A stretch of 64,000 nucleotides of DNA from Novosphingobium sp. (GTDB lineage Bacteria; Pseudomonadota; Alphaproteobacteria; Sphingomonadales; Sphingomonadaceae): positions 1 to 64,000 of the forward strand of contig NZ_JAUYNB010000006.1 of assembly GCF_030699305.1 (NCBI RefSeq). The letters are read 5' to 3'. Position numbers and translations under genes: made by a program. The notes below the pieces were generated by a model that was not told the DNA's origin, did not search any database, and saw only the letters and a program-made list of their open reading frames with translations. How positions within the stretch are numbered: the stretch's first letter is position 1; the number at the start of each line of letters is the position of its first letter. Positions 26,629 to 36,839 of this stretch are shown here, piece after piece.

Positions 26629-27965
26629 CAGCACGGGCTTCCGCTGGCATCGGGCGCGGTCAGCGCCTGCACGATCTGGCGGAAACTGTCACCGCGCGCC
26701 TCGTAATCGCGGAACTGGTCAAAGCTGGCACAGGCCGGGCTGAGCAGCACGACATCGCCGGGCTGCGCCGCCGCCATCGCCTGCTGGATCGCCTCGCACA
26801 TCATCTCGCTGCGGGTCACCGGCATATACGGGGCCAGCAACTCGGCAAAGCGCGGGCCGGCATCGCCGATGGTATAGGCCGCTGCGATATTGCCGAAATA
26901 CGGCGCGCATTCGTCCAGCCGGTCCCCCTTGGGCAGGCCGCCCAGGATCCAGTGGACGCGGCGATTGGGGTTGGGCGGAAACGCGGCCAGCGCGGGTGCG
27001 GTCGAGGCCGGATTTGTCGCCTTGCTGTCGTTGATGAACATCACCCCGTTCGCTTCGGCCACCCGCTCCATCCGGTGCGGCAGGCCCCGGAACGTGGCGA
27101 GCGCGGGGCGCCATTGCTGCGCGGTCAGCCCCAGCGCTTCGGCCATGGCCACGGCAACGGCGGCGTTCTGCAAATTGTGCGGCCCTTGCAGGGTCGGCCA
27201 GCCGGGTTGCAGCGCGATCAGGTCTGCGCCATCGACGCGGCGCACGCAGCGCGGTTCGCGGCGCTGCGCTTCACGTTCGGCGACCGCGCGCGTTTCACCG
27301 TCGCCCACGCCGAACACGGCGCACTGGTCCGCCCGCTGCATCGCAAACAGGCGGGCCTTCGACGCGGCATAGTCTGCAAACCCGTCATACCGGTCCAGGT
27401 GATCGGGCGTGATATTGAGCAGCGCCGCGACATCGCATTCAAGGCTGTGGGTCAGGTCGATCTGATAGCTCGACAGTTCCAGCACATAGACCCCGCCCGG
27501 CGAAAGCGGGTTCTGTGACAGGATCGGCAATCCGATGTTGCCGCCCATCCGCACCGGCAGCGCGGCGCTTTGCAGGATATGGTGCAGCAGCGCGGTGGTG
27601 GTGGATTTCCCGTTGGTCCCGGTAATGCCGACGACGCGGTGTGCAGGCAGGGCCGCGCGGGCCTGCGCGAACAGTTCGATATCGCCGATCACCGGCACAC
27701 CCGCCTGCGCGGCGTGAGCGGCAATCGGGTGGGAATTGAGCGGCACACCGGGCGAGACCACGACCCCGGCAAAGCCACTGAGGTCGATGGCCATCGGATC
27801 GGCCAGGTCGACCCGACCTTCCAGCTTGCGGCGGGGTTCTTCGCGGTTGTCCCACGCGGTGACTTGCGCCCCGCTGGCCAGCAGGGATTCGACCGCAGTC
27901 AGCCCCGACCGGGCCAGGCCAAGCACGGCATAGCGTTTTCCGGCGAAGGCGGGCGAGGCAATCAC
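26628..27965 (-). CDS. murD: UDP-N-acetylmuramoyl-L-alanine--D-glutamate ligase
   Basis: A 445-residue Mur ligase. It has [18 protein letters not shown] at the N-terminus, the ATP-binding [30 protein letters not shown], the DHLDRYDGF segment, and [12 protein letters not shown] in the C-terminal domain. It adds D-Glu to UDP-MurNAc-L-Ala. The start is GTG 27965 in a GTGA overlap with the mraY stop. The end shares one base with the ftsW ATG. Confidence 0.96.
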   Translation of the reverse strand: MIASPAFAGKRYAVLGLARSGLTAVESLLASGAQVTAWDNREEPRRKLEGRVDLADPMAIDLSGFAGVVVSPGVPLNSHPIAAHAAQAGVPVIGDIELFAQARAALPAHRVVGITGTNGKSTTTALLHHILQSAALPVRMGGNIGLPILSQNPLSPGGVYVLELSSYQIDLTHSLECDVAALLNITPDHLDRYDGFADYAASKARLFAMQRADQCAVFGVGDGETRAVAEREAQRREPRCVRRVDGADLIALQPGWPTLQGPHNLQNAAVAVAMAEALGLTAQQWRPALATFRGLPHRMERVAEANGVMFINDSKATNPASTAPALAAFPPNPNRRVHWILGGLPKGDRLDECAPYFGNIAAAYTIGDAGPRFAELLAPYMPVTRSEMMCEAIQQAMAAAQPGDVVLLSPACASFDQFRDYEARGDSFRQIVQALTAPDASGSPC

Positions 27966-29032
27966 CGCAGCTTCAGCGTCGACAGCCCGATCAGCGCCAG
28001 TACGATCGAGACGATCCAGAACCGGATCACCACGGTCGATTCCTTCCAGCCGAGCTGTTCGAAATGATGATGGATCGGCGCCATCTTGAACACGCGCTTG
28101 CCGGTCCGTTTATAGACCGCGACCTGGATGATGACCGACGCGGTTTCCGCCACGAACAGCCCGCCGACGATCAGCAGCACGATTTCATGGTGCGCCGCCA
28201 CCGCAATTGCGCCCAGCGCCCCGCCCAGCGCAAGGCTGCCGGTGTCACCCATGAACACGGCCGCAGGCGGCGCGTTGAACCACAGGAACGCCAGACACGC
28301 ACCCATGATCCCGGCGCACAGGATCGCCAGTTCGCCCGCGCGCGGCACGTGCGGAATGCCCAGATAGGCCGAAAAATCCGCCCGGCCCGCCAGATAGGCG
28401 ATGATCGCAAACGTCCCCGCCGCGATCACGACCGGCATCGTGGCCAGTCCGTCCAGCCCGTCGGTCAGGTTCACGGCATTGCCGAACCCGACGATCACAG
28501 TCGCCGCGAACACGTAATAAAACGGCCCCAGCGGGATCGAGACATTGCTGAAGAACGGGACGTAAAGGTTTGTATTCACCTGACTGACGATGATCCATGA
28601 GGCAACGCCCGCGACCGCGAATTCCGCCAGCAGCCGGACCCGGCCCGATACCCCGGCGGTGCTGCGCTTTTTCACCTTGTCGTAATCGTCCATGAACCCG
28701 ATCAGCCCGAACCCGCCGGTCACCGCCATGCAGGCCCAGACGAACGGGTTGGTCAGATCCATCCACAACAGCATCGCGATGAGCAGCGAGGTGAGGATCA
28801 TCAGCCCGCCCATCGTCGGCGTGCCGCGCTTGGCCAGGTGGGTTTGCGGCCCGTCCTCGCGGATCGGCTGGCCCTTGCCCTGCCGGACGCGCAGCATGTT
28901 GATGAAGCGCGGGCCGATGATCAGCCCGATCATCAGCGCGGTCATCAGCGTCGCGCCCGCGCGAAACGTCTGATAGCGAATGAGGTTCGCCAGACCTTCG
29001 AATTCAAAATATTGCGCGATCAGGTACAGCAT
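27962..29032 (-). CDS. mraY: Phospho-N-acetylmuramoyl-pentapeptide transferase
   Basis: A 356-residue polytopic membrane enzyme with about ten helices. Family signatures include the [13 protein letters not shown] motif, [10 protein letters not shown] with the DDD/DD-type aspartates, [28 protein letters not shown] and the PIHHHFE histidines. It transfers phospho-MurNAc-pentapeptide to undecaprenyl phosphate to make lipid I. ATG 29032 follows the murF stop after seven bases; the in-frame extension upstream lies inside murF and is ignored. Confidence 0.97.
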   Translation of the reverse strand: MLYLIAQYFEFEGLANLIRYQTFRAGATLMTALMIGLIIGPRFINMLRVRQGKGQPIREDGPQTHLAKRGTPTMGGLMILTSLLIAMLLWMDLTNPFVWACMAVTGGFGLIGFMDDYDKVKKRSTAGVSGRVRLLAEFAVAGVASWIIVSQVNTNLYVPFFSNVSIPLGPFYYVFAATVIVGFGNAVNLTDGLDGLATMPVVIAAGTFAIIAYLAGRADFSAYLGIPHVPRAGELAILCAGIMGACLAFLWFNAPPAAVFMGDTGSLALGGALGAIAVAAHHEIVLLIVGGLFVAETASVIIQVAVYKRTGKRVFKMAPIHHHFEQLGWKESTVVIRFWIVSIVLALIGLSTLKLR

Positions 29033-29039
29033 CCTGACC

Positions 29040-30500
29040 TTATTCCTTGTTCTGTTCGAGCGCGGAAACCAGTTTCCCCAACCCGACCGAGTTCGACCCT
29101 TTGACGAGGATCGCGTCGCCGCGCTCCACCCCATGTTCCCGCAGCGCGGCCAGCGCCTCGGTTGCATTCTGGCAATGCGCGAAGGCGATCACCTTGCCAA
29201 GCGCGCCGTGCGCGCCTTTCCCCAGTTCGTCCGCCAGCGGTGCCATCTCATCCCCTACCAGGACCAGATAATCAACACCTGCCGCCATGATCGGTCCGGC
29301 CAGCGCGGCGTGGAAGCCGGGGCCATGGTCGCCCAGTTCCTTCATCGCCCCCAGCACGGCCAGACGGCGGGTCGCGGGCGTTGCGCCCAGCTGCGCCAGC
29401 GTCGCCCGCATCGAGGCCGGATTGGCGTTATAGCTTTCATCGATCAGCAGCGCGCTGCCACCATCGGCGGTTTTCAGCGTGGAGCGCGCGCCGCGCCCTT
29501 TCAGGCCTTCCAGTTCGGCCAGCGCCAGCCCCGCCGCACCCAGATCGCCGCCCGCCGCACGCACCGCCGCCATCACCGCCAGCGAATTGGCCACCCAGTG
29601 CTCGCCCGGTGCGGACACGGTATAGCACAGCCGCCGCTCGCCCAGGTCCGCCGTGACCAGCGATCCCCCGCCCGGCGCCGCAACCGCATCCAGCAAGCGC
29701 ACGCTGGCGCCCACGGCCTTGCCGAACGACACGACCTGCACGCCCAGCCGCAGCGCGGCGACGCGCAGCTGCGGATAATGCGGGCTGTCCGCCGGGATCA
29801 CCGCCACCCCGCCCGGTTCCAGCCCGCCAAAGATTTCCGCCTTGGCGGCGGCAATCGCCTCCATACTGCCCAGCATCTCGATATGGGCCGGGGCAATCGT
29901 GGTGATGACGGCCACGTGCGGGCGAACTTGCGCTGTCAAATCAGCGATTTCGCCGGCATGGTTCATGCCCATTTCGAACACGCCGAACTTCGCCCGCGCG
30001 GCCATCCGCGCCAGGCTGAGCGGCACGCCGACATGGTTGTTATAGCTCTTGACGCTGCGGTGCGCCTTGCCCCGGCTCGACCGGTCAAGCGCGGCGTAGA
30101 TCGCCTCTTTCACCCCGGTCTTGCCGACCGATCCGGTGACCCCGATCACGCAGGCGTCGGCGCGTGCGCGCGCGGCCTTGGCCAGCAGACCCAGCGCGGC
30201 AGTGGTATCGGCCACCAGAATGTGCGGGCCTGCAACCGGGCGGTCCACCACGACCGCCGCCGCGCCCTTGGCAAAGGCTGCATCGATGAACCGGCGGCCG
30301 TCCATGCTTTCGCCCTTCAGCGCGAAGAACAGGTCGCCCTCCACCACGTCGCGGCTGTCGATTTCCACACCGGATACCTGGAAGTAACCGCTCGGAACGC
30401 CGCCGACTGCGCGGGCGATGGAACCGGAATCCCACAGCGCCAGCGGCAGGTTGTCGTCCAGCTCGGCAGGCCAGTCGAGAATCCGGACGGCTGCATTCAT
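29040..30500 (-). CDS. murF: UDP-MurNAc-tripeptide--D-alanyl-D-alanine ligase
   Basis: A 486-residue Mur ligase. [17 protein letters not shown] is the N-terminal substrate domain, [15 protein letters not shown] the ATP P-loop, [10 protein letters not shown] and [14 protein letters not shown] the central region, and [14 protein letters not shown] the C-terminal signature. It joins D-Ala-D-Ala to the tripeptide. The P-loop reads GSVGKT, as in MurF, not GTNGKT as in MurD/E. ATG 30500 overlaps the murE stop (ATGA). Confidence 0.96.
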   Translation of the reverse strand: MNAAVRILDWPAELDDNLPLALWDSGSIARAVGGVPSGYFQVSGVEIDSRDVVEGDLFFALKGESMDGRRFIDAAFAKGAAAVVVDRPVAGPHILVADTTAALGLLAKAARARADACVIGVTGSVGKTGVKEAIYAALDRSSRGKAHRSVKSYNNHVGVPLSLARMAARAKFGVFEMGMNHAGEIADLTAQVRPHVAVITTIAPAHIEMLGSMEAIAAAKAEIFGGLEPGGVAVIPADSPHYPQLRVAALRLGVQVVSFGKAVGASVRLLDAVAAPGGGSLVTADLGERRLCYTVSAPGEHWVANSLAVMAAVRAAGGDLGAAGLALAELEGLKGRGARSTLKTADGGSALLIDESYNANPASMRATLAQLGATPATRRLAVLGAMKELGDHGPGFHAALAGPIMAAGVDYLVLVGDEMAPLADELGKGAHGALGKVIAFAHCQNATEALAALREHGVERGDAILVKGSNSVGLGKLVSALEQNKE

Positions 30501-31969
30501 GCTGCGCACTCCCTTGCCACGGTCACATCGTCAAACGGCAGCACGCGCATATCCGCGCCCGCGCCCACGATCTGGCCCTGTTCATGTCCCTTGCCCGCAA
30601 TCAGCACGATATCGTCCCGTCCCGCCTCGGCGATGGCTGCGGCAATAGCTGCGCGCCGGTCGCCCACTTCACGCAACACCCCGTCGCCGCCTGCCAGTAT
30701 CATGGCGCGGATCGCGGCGGAATCTTCGCTGCGGGGGTTATCATCAGTCACGATGCCCAAATCGGCCTGCGTCGCGGCCACCCGGCCCATTTCCGGACGC
30801 TTGCCGGAATCGCGGTCGCCGCCCGCGCCGAACACCACGATCAGCCGCCCGGCACAATGCGGGCGCAGCGCGGCAATCGCGGCTTCCAGCGCATCGGGGG
30901 TATGGGCGTAATCGACATAGACCGGCGTGCCACTGCGCGAGATCGCCGCGCGTTCCAGCCGCCCGCGCACCGGCTGCAACCGGCCCAGCGCATCGAACAC
31001 CTGCGCCGGATCGCCCCCGCTGGCCAGCACCAATCCCGCCGCGACCAGCGCGTTGGCCGATTGATAGGCCCCGATCAGCGGCAGGTTGACCTTGTAGGCC
31101 GCCCCGGCCCATTCGATTTCCAGCACTTGCCCCAGTTGCCCCGGCGCGCGCGATACCAGCCGCAGTCCATCCGCATCGGCCCGCGTGCCCGCGGTCAGCA
31201 GCGCCAGTCCGCGCTGGCGGGCGCGAGCGATCGCGCGGTCCGACCATTCGTCGTCCGCCCAGATCACCGCCGTGCCATCGGCAGCGACGACTTCATCGAA
31301 CAGCCGCAGCTTGGCGGCAAAGTAATCGTCCATGTCGGCATGGTAATCGAGGTGGTCGCGGCTGAGGTTGGTAAACGCCCCCGCCATCACTCGCAGGCCT
31401 TCGTTGCGATATTGCGACAGCCCGTGGCTGGAGGCTTCATAGGCGACGTGGGTCACACCCTCACGCGCCAGCCCGCTCATGTTGGCCAGAAAGGTGACGA
31501 TGTCAGGCGTGGTGAGGCCAGTCGAAATGCTCTCGTCTGATGTGGTGACGCCCAGTGTGCCGATCGAGGCAGCGCGGTGCCCGGCCATACGCCAGATCTG
31601 GCGCGTCATCTCTGCAACGGATGTCTTGCCGTTGGTCCCGGTCACCGCGACGATGGTGCCGGGCACGGGCGTAAAGAACTGTGCGGCAAGGCGCGCAAAG
31701 GCCTGGCGCGGGTTGGCTGCGGCGATGTGGACCGCGCCGCTGACGCGCGCTTCAGGCCGGGCGACGATGGCAACCGCCCCGGCGGTGATGGCGGCAGAGA
31801 TAAAATCCTCACCATTTACCCGCGCGCCCTGGAACGCCCCGAACACCGTGCCGGGGGCAACCTTGCGATTGTCGATGGCAAATCCGGTGACCTGGATTTC
31901 CGAGGCGGGGGATTCGGCTCCGGCGGGCAGCGTCACACCGGCGCGCGTCGCCAGAACCGTCAGCTTCAT
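30497..31969 (-). CDS. murE: UDP-MurNAc-L-Ala-D-Glu--meso-diaminopimelate ligase
   Basis: A 490-residue Mur ligase with ATP-binding VAVTGTNGKTSVAEM, the carbamylated-lysine region, VYVDYAHTPDALE and FGAGGDRDSGKRPEMG. The amino-acid selectivity motif is DDNPRSED; DNPR is the meso-diaminopimelate form, in line with a Gram-negative cell wall. It adds the third residue of the stem peptide. ATG 31969 forms an ATGA overlap with the ftsI stop, and its end overlaps murF in the same way. Confidence 0.96.
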   Translation of the reverse strand: MKLTVLATRAGVTLPAGAESPASEIQVTGFAIDNRKVAPGTVFGAFQGARVNGEDFISAAITAGAVAIVARPEARVSGAVHIAAANPRQAFARLAAQFFTPVPGTIVAVTGTNGKTSVAEMTRQIWRMAGHRAASIGTLGVTTSDESISTGLTTPDIVTFLANMSGLAREGVTHVAYEASSHGLSQYRNEGLRVMAGAFTNLSRDHLDYHADMDDYFAAKLRLFDEVVAADGTAVIWADDEWSDRAIARARQRGLALLTAGTRADADGLRLVSRAPGQLGQVLEIEWAGAAYKVNLPLIGAYQSANALVAAGLVLASGGDPAQVFDALGRLQPVRGRLERAAISRSGTPVYVDYAHTPDALEAAIAALRPHCAGRLIVVFGAGGDRDSGKRPEMGRVAATQADLGIVTDDNPRSEDSAAIRAMILAGGDGVLREVGDRRAAIAAAIAEAGRDDIVLIAGKGHEQGQIVGAGADMRVLPFDDVTVARECAA

Positions 31970-33717
31970 TCACCGTCTCCGTAGCCCACCAGCGGGGCAA
32001 TATCGGTGATGTCCACATCGCGGCTGTCATCGGGCATGACCCCCAGCAGCGGCCCAATCCGGGGGATGACCCGGCCGATGACCGGCGCGGCATTCCAGGC
32101 GGCGGTGCGCTGGCCCGATGTGGCCGCCGTTCCGCGCGGTTCATCCAGCATCGCAATCACGACATAACGCGGGTGATCCATCGGGAACGCGGCGGCAAAG
32201 GTCGCCACCAGATTGCTGCGCTGATAGCCGCCCACCCCCGGCTTTTCGGCCGATCCGGTCTTGCCGCCAACCCGGTAACCGGCGGCGTTGGCCTTTTTGC
32301 CGGTGCCGACGTCCACGATCATCCGCAGCAACTGGCGCATCCGCGCGCTGGTGCTGGCCTTGAACACGCGCCGCCCCGGCACTTCGACGCCGGGCTGGAC
32401 CTTTTGCAGGGTGGCCGGACGCCAGACCCCGCCGTTGACCAGCGCGGCATAGGCGCTGGCAAGGTGCAGCGGGGTGACCGCGATGCCGTGGCCATAGGAC
32501 ACCGTCATCGTCGTGATCCGCGACCAGTCGCCCTTGGGCCACAGCGGGAAGCCGCGCGCGGGCAGTTCGATATAGGGCCGCTCGTTCATCCCCAGCGCCC
32601 GCATCGTGGCGTTGAGCTGCGCCCCGCCCAGTTCATCGGCGATCAGCGCGGTGACGATGTTGGAAGACTGGACCAGCGATTGCGGCACATTCAGCGAAGC
32701 GCCCAGATCGTGACTGTCACGGATCCGGAAGCCACCGATCTCGATCGGGCGGTTGGCCGGATAGCGCCGCGCCAGATCGGTCACCGTGCCGGCATCGATC
32801 GCGGCGGCAACCGTGATCGGCTTGAACGTCGATCCCAGTTCATAGACCTGGTTGGTCACGCGGTTGAAGATGTTCGCCTCGCCCGCGCGGTCGATCAGGT
32901 TGGGGTTGAACGAGGGGAGCGAGGCCAGCGCCAGCACTTCGCCGGTGTCGACATCCAGCACGATCCCGGCTGCCCCCTTGGCGGCGCTGTCGGTCATGCC
33001 TTTCAGCAGTTCATCTTCCAGCGCGCCCTGCACGCGGGTGTCGATCGACAAGGCCGCCGGAATGCCGCGCTGCGCGGGATCGGTCAGCCGCTTGTCGAAC
33101 ACTTCCTCCATGCCGACATGGCCGTGCCCGTCAGCACCGACAAACCCCAGCACGTGCGCGCCCATCGACCCTTGCGGGTAAAACCGTTCGGTTTCGCGCG
33201 GAAACTCCAGCGCCGGTTCGCCCAGTTCGTGGACCTTGTTGGCGTCTTCCGGCAGGATCCGCCGCCGCAGGTAACCCGGCTTGCCCGCGGCCAGCCGGGT
33301 TTCGGTTTCGGCGACGTTCAAATCGGGGAATATTCGCGCCAATGCCTCGGCCACGGCGCGCGGGCTGCGGACCAGCGGCGGGCCATCACCATCCAGCGCG
33401 GCCGGGTTATACCACAGCGAATAGGCCGGAAACGCCCGCGCCAGCGGCACGCCGTTGCGATCGACAATATCCGCACGCTGCGGCAGCAGCGAGGCAAACA
33501 CATCGGTGTTGCGGGGCGCATCGGCAAACAGGCCCAGAACCGCGATCCGCGCGAGCGCCGCGGCCGCCACGGTGGTAAACCCGAACACCACCCACAGCAC
33601 CCGGCTTTTGGCCATCCGCAGCGATTGCTGCCGAACGTTGACCAGTTCAAACCGGCCCGACGCCACCACCGTCGATACTGCGGTCGATACTGCGGTAGAT
33701 ACTGCCAGGGCGGTCAT
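31966..33717 (-). CDS. ftsI: Septal peptidoglycan transpeptidase FtsI (PBP3)
   Basis: A 583-residue class B penicillin-binding protein. One membrane helix (VLWVVFGFTTVAAAALARIAVL, ~40-62) follows a short cytoplasmic tail. The pedestal domain begins near RADIVDRNGVPLA. Active-site motifs are S296-T-F-K299 (catalytic Ser296), S351-S-N353 and K486-T-G488. It crosslinks septal peptidoglycan with FtsW. The N-terminal STAVSTAVSTV is encoded by a 12-base tandem repeat. ATG 33717 overlaps the ftsL stop (ATGA). Confidence 0.96.
   Translation of the reverse strand: MTALAVSTAVSTAVSTVVASGRFELVNVRQQSLRMAKSRVLWVVFGFTTVAAAALARIAVLGLFADAPRNTDVFASLLPQRADIVDRNGVPLARAFPAYSLWYNPAALDGDGPPLVRSPRAVAEALARIFPDLNVAETETRLAAGKPGYLRRRILPEDANKVHELGEPALEFPRETERFYPQGSMGAHVLGFVGADGHGHVGMEEVFDKRLTDPAQRGIPAALSIDTRVQGALEDELLKGMTDSAAKGAAGIVLDVDTGEVLALASLPSFNPNLIDRAGEANIFNRVTNQVYELGSTFKPITVAAAIDAGTVTDLARRYPANRPIEIGGFRIRDSHDLGASLNVPQSLVQSSNIVTALIADELGGAQLNATMRALGMNERPYIELPARGFPLWPKGDWSRITTMTVSYGHGIAVTPLHLASAYAALVNGGVWRPATLQKVQPGVEVPGRRVFKASTSARMRQLLRMIVDVGTGKKANAAGYRVGGKTGSAEKPGVGGYQRSNLVATFAAAFPMDHPRYVVIAMLDEPRGTAATSGQRTAAWNAAPVIGRVIPRIGPLLGVMPDDSRDVDITDIAPLVGYGDGE
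33671..33706. repeat. 12-base tandem repeat in the ftsI 5' end
   Basis: Plus-strand GTCGATACTGCG occurs twice exactly (33671-33682, 33683-33694), then once with three changes as GTAGATACTGCC (33695-33706). In the ftsI frame it encodes repeats of AVST. Unit number could vary between strains without a frameshift because 12 is a multiple of three. Confidence 0.85.
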
Positions 33718-34220
33718 GGTTTGGCGGCCTCCTTGCGCTCAACCGTGCCCAGCCGCTCCCCCAGGGTGGCGGCGGTCACCGGCTTGCGCGGTGCCTCGGC
33801 GGAAACTTCGGCGGCCATGGCGCGTCCGGTCAGCGGCGAAACCATCGCCGGAAAGCCATCGCCCGCGTCCCCTTCCAGCGCCAGCCGGGCCACCCGGATC
33901 GGGCTGGGCGCACCGGCTGCGCGCGGTTTGCCAAGGTCGGCCAGCTGGCGCTCGCCTTCCAGGTATTGGCCCGCCGTCGGGGCCTGATAGCCAAACTCGA
34001 CATCGTTGAGCGATTTGAGCTGCTGCTGGTTGGCGCGGGTCTGAAACTCGGTTTCCAGAAACATCTTTTCGTGTTTGACTGTCACGATCTGGCGTTCGGT
34101 CAGGCGAACCTGGCTTTTCACCGCGTTGACGCGGAACGTCAGCGCGACCAGCAGGGTGACGCAGATAATCAGCAACGCTGCCCAGCCGATGGACCGCAGG
34201 CGATCACGGGTCAGGTTCAT
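33714..34220 (-). CDS. ftsL: FtsL-type cell division protein
   Basis: A 168-residue bitopic protein: a short N-terminus ([12 protein letters not shown]), one membrane helix ([17 protein letters not shown]), then a coiled-coil stretch with heptad character ([29 protein letters not shown]). A long Ala/Pro tail follows. FtsL bridges FtsB/FtsQ to FtsWI. Identity rests on position between rsmH and ftsI plus topology, since FtsL sequences diverge strongly. Overlaps (ATGA) exist at both ends. Confidence 0.88.
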   Translation of the reverse strand: MNLTRDRLRSIGWAALLIICVTLLVALTFRVNAVKSQVRLTERQIVTVKHEKMFLETEFQTRANQQQLKSLNDVEFGYQAPTAGQYLEGERQLADLGKPRAAGAPSPIRVARLALEGDAGDGFPAMVSPLTGRAMAAEVSAEAPRKPVTAATLGERLGTVERKEAAKP

Positions 34221-35194
34221 GCCGCCCTCCGTTCATGCGTCGGCCGTTCGTGCGTGGGTGCAGCCGTGCGCGTGGCTGCGCGCAAGGTGGCAGAGCGGGC
34301 GCGGGGATTGCGGGCCAGTTCCGCCTCTGCCGGGCGGATCGCTTTCGACAGGTGCGCAAACGTCGGCGCGAACGCGGGGGCGCTGGCGGGCAGATGGCGC
34401 GAGGCATTGGCCACCGCCCCGCTGGCATCGCGCAGGAACTGCTTCACGATCCGGTCTTCCAGGCTGTGAAAGCTGACCACGGCCAGCCTGCCACCGGGTT
34501 CGAGCAGCGCCTCGGCCCCCAGCAGCGCTGCGTTCAGCTCATCCAGTTCGGCGTTCACATGGATGCGGATCGCCTGAAAGCTGCGCGTCGCGGGGTCTTT
34601 GGGCGCAGGCCCCTTGTTGGAATGGGGCCGATACCCCAGCGCCTTGCGGATCACGGATGCCAGTTGCCCGGTCGTTTCCAGCGGACGCGCCGCCACGATG
34701 GCGCGGGCGACCCGGCGCGACTGGCGCTCCTCGCCATACTGGAACAGGACGTCGGCAATCACGGCTTCATCGGCGGTGTTGACGAAATCGGCGGCGCTCG
34801 GCCCATCCTGCGCCATGCGCATGTCGAGCGGGCCATCGCTGGCAAAGGCAAAGCCGCGCTCCGGCTGGTCGAGCTGCATCGAGGAGACCCCGATGTCCAT
34901 CACCACGCCGTCCACTTGCCCCACACCGGCTTCGGCCAGCGCGGCGACCATTTCGGAAAAGCGGCGCGGGTGCAGGATCAGGCGGGGCGCATCCCCCTGC
35001 GTTTCGGGCCACAGCCGTCCGGCGGCAATCGCATCGGGATCGCGGTCAAATGCGTGGACCACCGCTCCGGAATCGAGCAGGCGGCGGGTATAACCGCCCG
35101 CGCCGAACGTGGCATCGACGATCACCGCGCCGGGTGCGGGGGCAAGTGCAGCGATCACTTCATCGAGCAGGACGGGAATGTGCGGCGCGGTCAT
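34217..35194 (-). CDS. rsmH: 16S rRNA (cytosine(1402)-N4)-methyltransferase
   Basis: A 325-residue SAM-dependent methyltransferase (formerly MraW). It begins with [13 protein letters not shown], has the SAM-binding [15 protein letters not shown], the [18 protein letters not shown] motif, and [16 protein letters not shown] near the C-terminus. It methylates N4 of C1402 in 16S rRNA. The C-terminal ~40 residues are Arg/Ala/Pro/Thr-rich. ATG 35194 forms an ATGA overlap with the mraZ stop. Confidence 0.96.
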   Translation of the reverse strand: MTAPHIPVLLDEVIAALAPAPGAVIVDATFGAGGYTRRLLDSGAVVHAFDRDPDAIAAGRLWPETQGDAPRLILHPRRFSEMVAALAEAGVGQVDGVVMDIGVSSMQLDQPERGFAFASDGPLDMRMAQDGPSAADFVNTADEAVIADVLFQYGEERQSRRVARAIVAARPLETTGQLASVIRKALGYRPHSNKGPAPKDPATRSFQAIRIHVNAELDELNAALLGAEALLEPGGRLAVVSFHSLEDRIVKQFLRDASGAVANASRHLPASAPAFAPTFAHLSKAIRPAEAELARNPRARSATLRAATRTAAPTHERPTHERRAA

Positions 35195-35694
35195 TTGCGC
35201 CCCTTTCCGGCCAGCGCCTGCGCTTCCAGATCAGCGCAGGCTTCCTGCGCGTCGATCCAGTCCGCGCCCAGCTTGGCGAGTTCTTCGGGGTTCCAGATGG
35301 TGAACGACTTGCCCCCGCCCTGGAAGAACACCCGGTCGGTCAGGCCGCCCAGCCGGAAATAGCGTTCGGGCAATACGAACCGGCCGCTGTCATCGAACGG
35401 CACGCGGGCAAAGCCATAGAGCTGCTGGGCGCGCAGATCGCGGTCGAAATCAACCCCGCGTTCCAGCGCGATGCGCTCTTCACGGTCCAGTTCGCCTTCA
35501 AATTCGGCGACGCGCGACAGACCGAACCCGGTCAGGCATTTCCAGCGGGGATGCTTGGCCAGGCACAGGATGCGTTCGCCTTGACCGGAATCGCGGACGG
35601 CCTTGCGGAAGTCCGGCGACAGCACAAAGCGGCCCTTTTCGCCAATCAGCGAAAAACCCTGACCACTGTAGCTGATCGGCCGTGCCGCCTCCAC
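35191..35694 (-). CDS. mraZ: Transcriptional regulator MraZ
   Basis: A 167-residue protein with two AbrB-like MraZ repeats: the first around [19 protein letters not shown], the second around [21 protein letters not shown]. MraZ forms ring-like oligomers and represses its own dcw promoter by binding short direct repeats. The start is GTG 35694, with GGAGG ten bases upstream; the open frame to 35733 is untypical. The upstream region holds a row of GGGAT repeats of the expected spacing (see 35842-35876). Confidence 0.94.
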   Translation of the reverse strand: MEAARPISYSGQGFSLIGEKGRFVLSPDFRKAVRDSGQGERILCLAKHPRWKCLTGFGLSRVAEFEGELDREERIALERGVDFDRDLRAQQLYGFARVPFDDSGRFVLPERYFRLGGLTDRVFFQGGGKSFTIWNPEELAKLGADWIDAQEACADLEAQALAGKGRK

Positions 35695-35841
35695 TTTGCC
35701 CCGCCTCCGTCCGGGGATGGCCCCGGATCCCAAAAAAATGACTTCCCCGCCTGCCCGCGCGCCCTCGCGGCCAGATCACCCCGGAAGGTGCGGCGTTGAA
35801 CATCCATGTCGATGAAAGAGAGCATTACCGCTGCACTGGCG

Positions 35842-35876
35842 GGGATGGAAGGGATTTTTGCGGGAAATCACGGGAT
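35842..35876. promoter_or_regulatory. Probable MraZ boxes (direct repeats)
   Basis: On the plus strand GGGAT (35842), GGGAT (35851), GGGAA (35862) and GGGAT (35872) recur at 9-11 base spacing, with a weaker TGGT at 35881. MraZ is known to bind direct TGGG-like repeats roughly one helical turn apart upstream of its own gene. The repeats lie about 150-180 bases before the mraZ start. Confidence 0.6.
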
Positions 35877-35882
35877 AAGATG

Positions 35883-35899
35883 GTAAATCTTTGATTTAC
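35883..35899. promoter_or_regulatory. Palindrome GTAAATC-TTT-GATTTAC upstream of mraZ
   Basis: A perfect 7+7 base inverted repeat with a 3-base centre, immediately next to the GGGAT repeats. It has the form of a binding site for a dimeric regulator. I do not recognise the regulator. Confidence 0.45.
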
Positions 35900-36058
35900 A
35901 TATCAATCAATAATGGCAACAGGTATCGAAAACATCGGCGTTTGCGCTTTGTTCTCCTAAAAAATCAGCGGCTTACGGCACCTTTCCGGGACTTGGTGTG
36001 ATCCGTCCCGTGATTTCCCCGAATCCTGTCCGCTTATCCGGCCGTTTCAGCGGCGCGC

Positions 36059-36823
36059 TCAGTTGCCGATGAAGGCCGCGTCCAGCAACCAGCGCAGGGC
36101 CTTGCTCCGCGCCCCGTCGGGATCGTCCGGCTCCAGCACGGCGGCGTCGGCCAGAGCCACAACCCGGCCCTTGCCCACCGCACAGGTCACCGCCAGCCCA
36201 TCGCCCCAGGCCCGGCAGTTCACGCCGCCGGATGCCTGCCCCGAAACCCGCCAGCGCCCGGCCAGATTATAAGGCACCGGCACGTCCATGACCGGCTGCA
36301 CCCGCTCGCCATACGGCTGCGCTTCGTCGAACGTCAGATCCAGCCCCCAGCGCGACAGGATCGGCGATAGCAGCACGACCGCTTGCGGGCGGCGCGGATC
36401 GGTGATGGGGAAATCGGAATGCTGCGTCAGCGCCGGATCGGCCAGCAGCAGGAGCCGTCCTCCACCTTTCACCCAATTGTCCAGCGCCACGTTTTCATCC
36501 GGACTGAGCGGCCGCGGCTGGGCCAGGACCAGCCGGGTCAATCCCGCCAGCGGCCCCGCCGCGCTGCCGCCGCTGGCCAGAGTGTCGAGCGCCGTGATTG
36601 GCCCGCGCGCCGCCAGTTCGGCCCGCGCCCAGTGCGGCGGTGCGGCATCGTTCAGCTGTCCCGCAACATCGGGGGCTTCGTTCCACAGGATCGGCAAACT
36701 GGTGAACAAACCGGTTGCCACCTGCGGCCCCGGATTCTGGCCCGGCTTCTGGCCCGGCTGCGCGGCCCAGATCACCGCGCCCAGCCCGATCAGGGCCGCG
36801 ACTGGCCAGAACAGCCGCCGCAT
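36059..36823 (-). CDS. DUF4350-type membrane-anchored protein
   Basis: A 254-residue protein with an N-terminal hydrophobic anchor (LFWPVAALIGLGAVIWAA), followed by a globular domain. LDNWVKGGGRLLLLADP resembles the DUF4350/IFT52-like fold, and the end is GKGRVVALADAAVLEPDD. The domain probably faces the periplasm. Function unknown. ATG 36823 lies 16 bases after the stop of the upstream small membrane-protein gene, so the two are likely co-expressed. The ribosome binding site is weak. Confidence 0.72.
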   Translation of the reverse strand: MRRLFWPVAALIGLGAVIWAAQPGQKPGQNPGPQVATGLFTSLPILWNEAPDVAGQLNDAAPPHWARAELAARGPITALDTLASGGSAAGPLAGLTRLVLAQPRPLSPDENVALDNWVKGGGRLLLLADPALTQHSDFPITDPRRPQAVVLLSPILSRWGLDLTFDEAQPYGERVQPVMDVPVPYNLAGRWRVSGQASGGVNCRAWGDGLAVTCAVGKGRVVALADAAVLEPDDPDGARSKALRWLLDAAFIGN

Positions 36824-36839
36824 CCGGCCGGGCAATCGG

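Larger units (their letters stand above)
35695..36058. promoter_or_regulatory. AT-rich dcw promoter region upstream of mraZ
   Basis: This 364-base gap without a gene is markedly more AT-rich than the rest, especially 35880-35970. It holds a run of GGGAT-like repeats (35842-35876), a 17-base palindrome (35883-35899) and a distant inverted copy of the repeat core (36006-36019). A GAATC (GANTC) site lies at 36021-36025. Possible minus-strand promoter hexamers include TTGCCA and TTGATT, but no convincing pair is fixed. The far end also lies downstream of the DUF4350 gene. Confidence 0.6.

Noticed and set aside
28980..30911. 643-codon plus-strand frame opposite murF
   Set aside because: Antisense shadow of murF and the start of murE; no recognisable motif.
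32173..33987. 604-codon plus-strand frame opposite ftsI
   Set aside because: Antisense shadow of ftsI.
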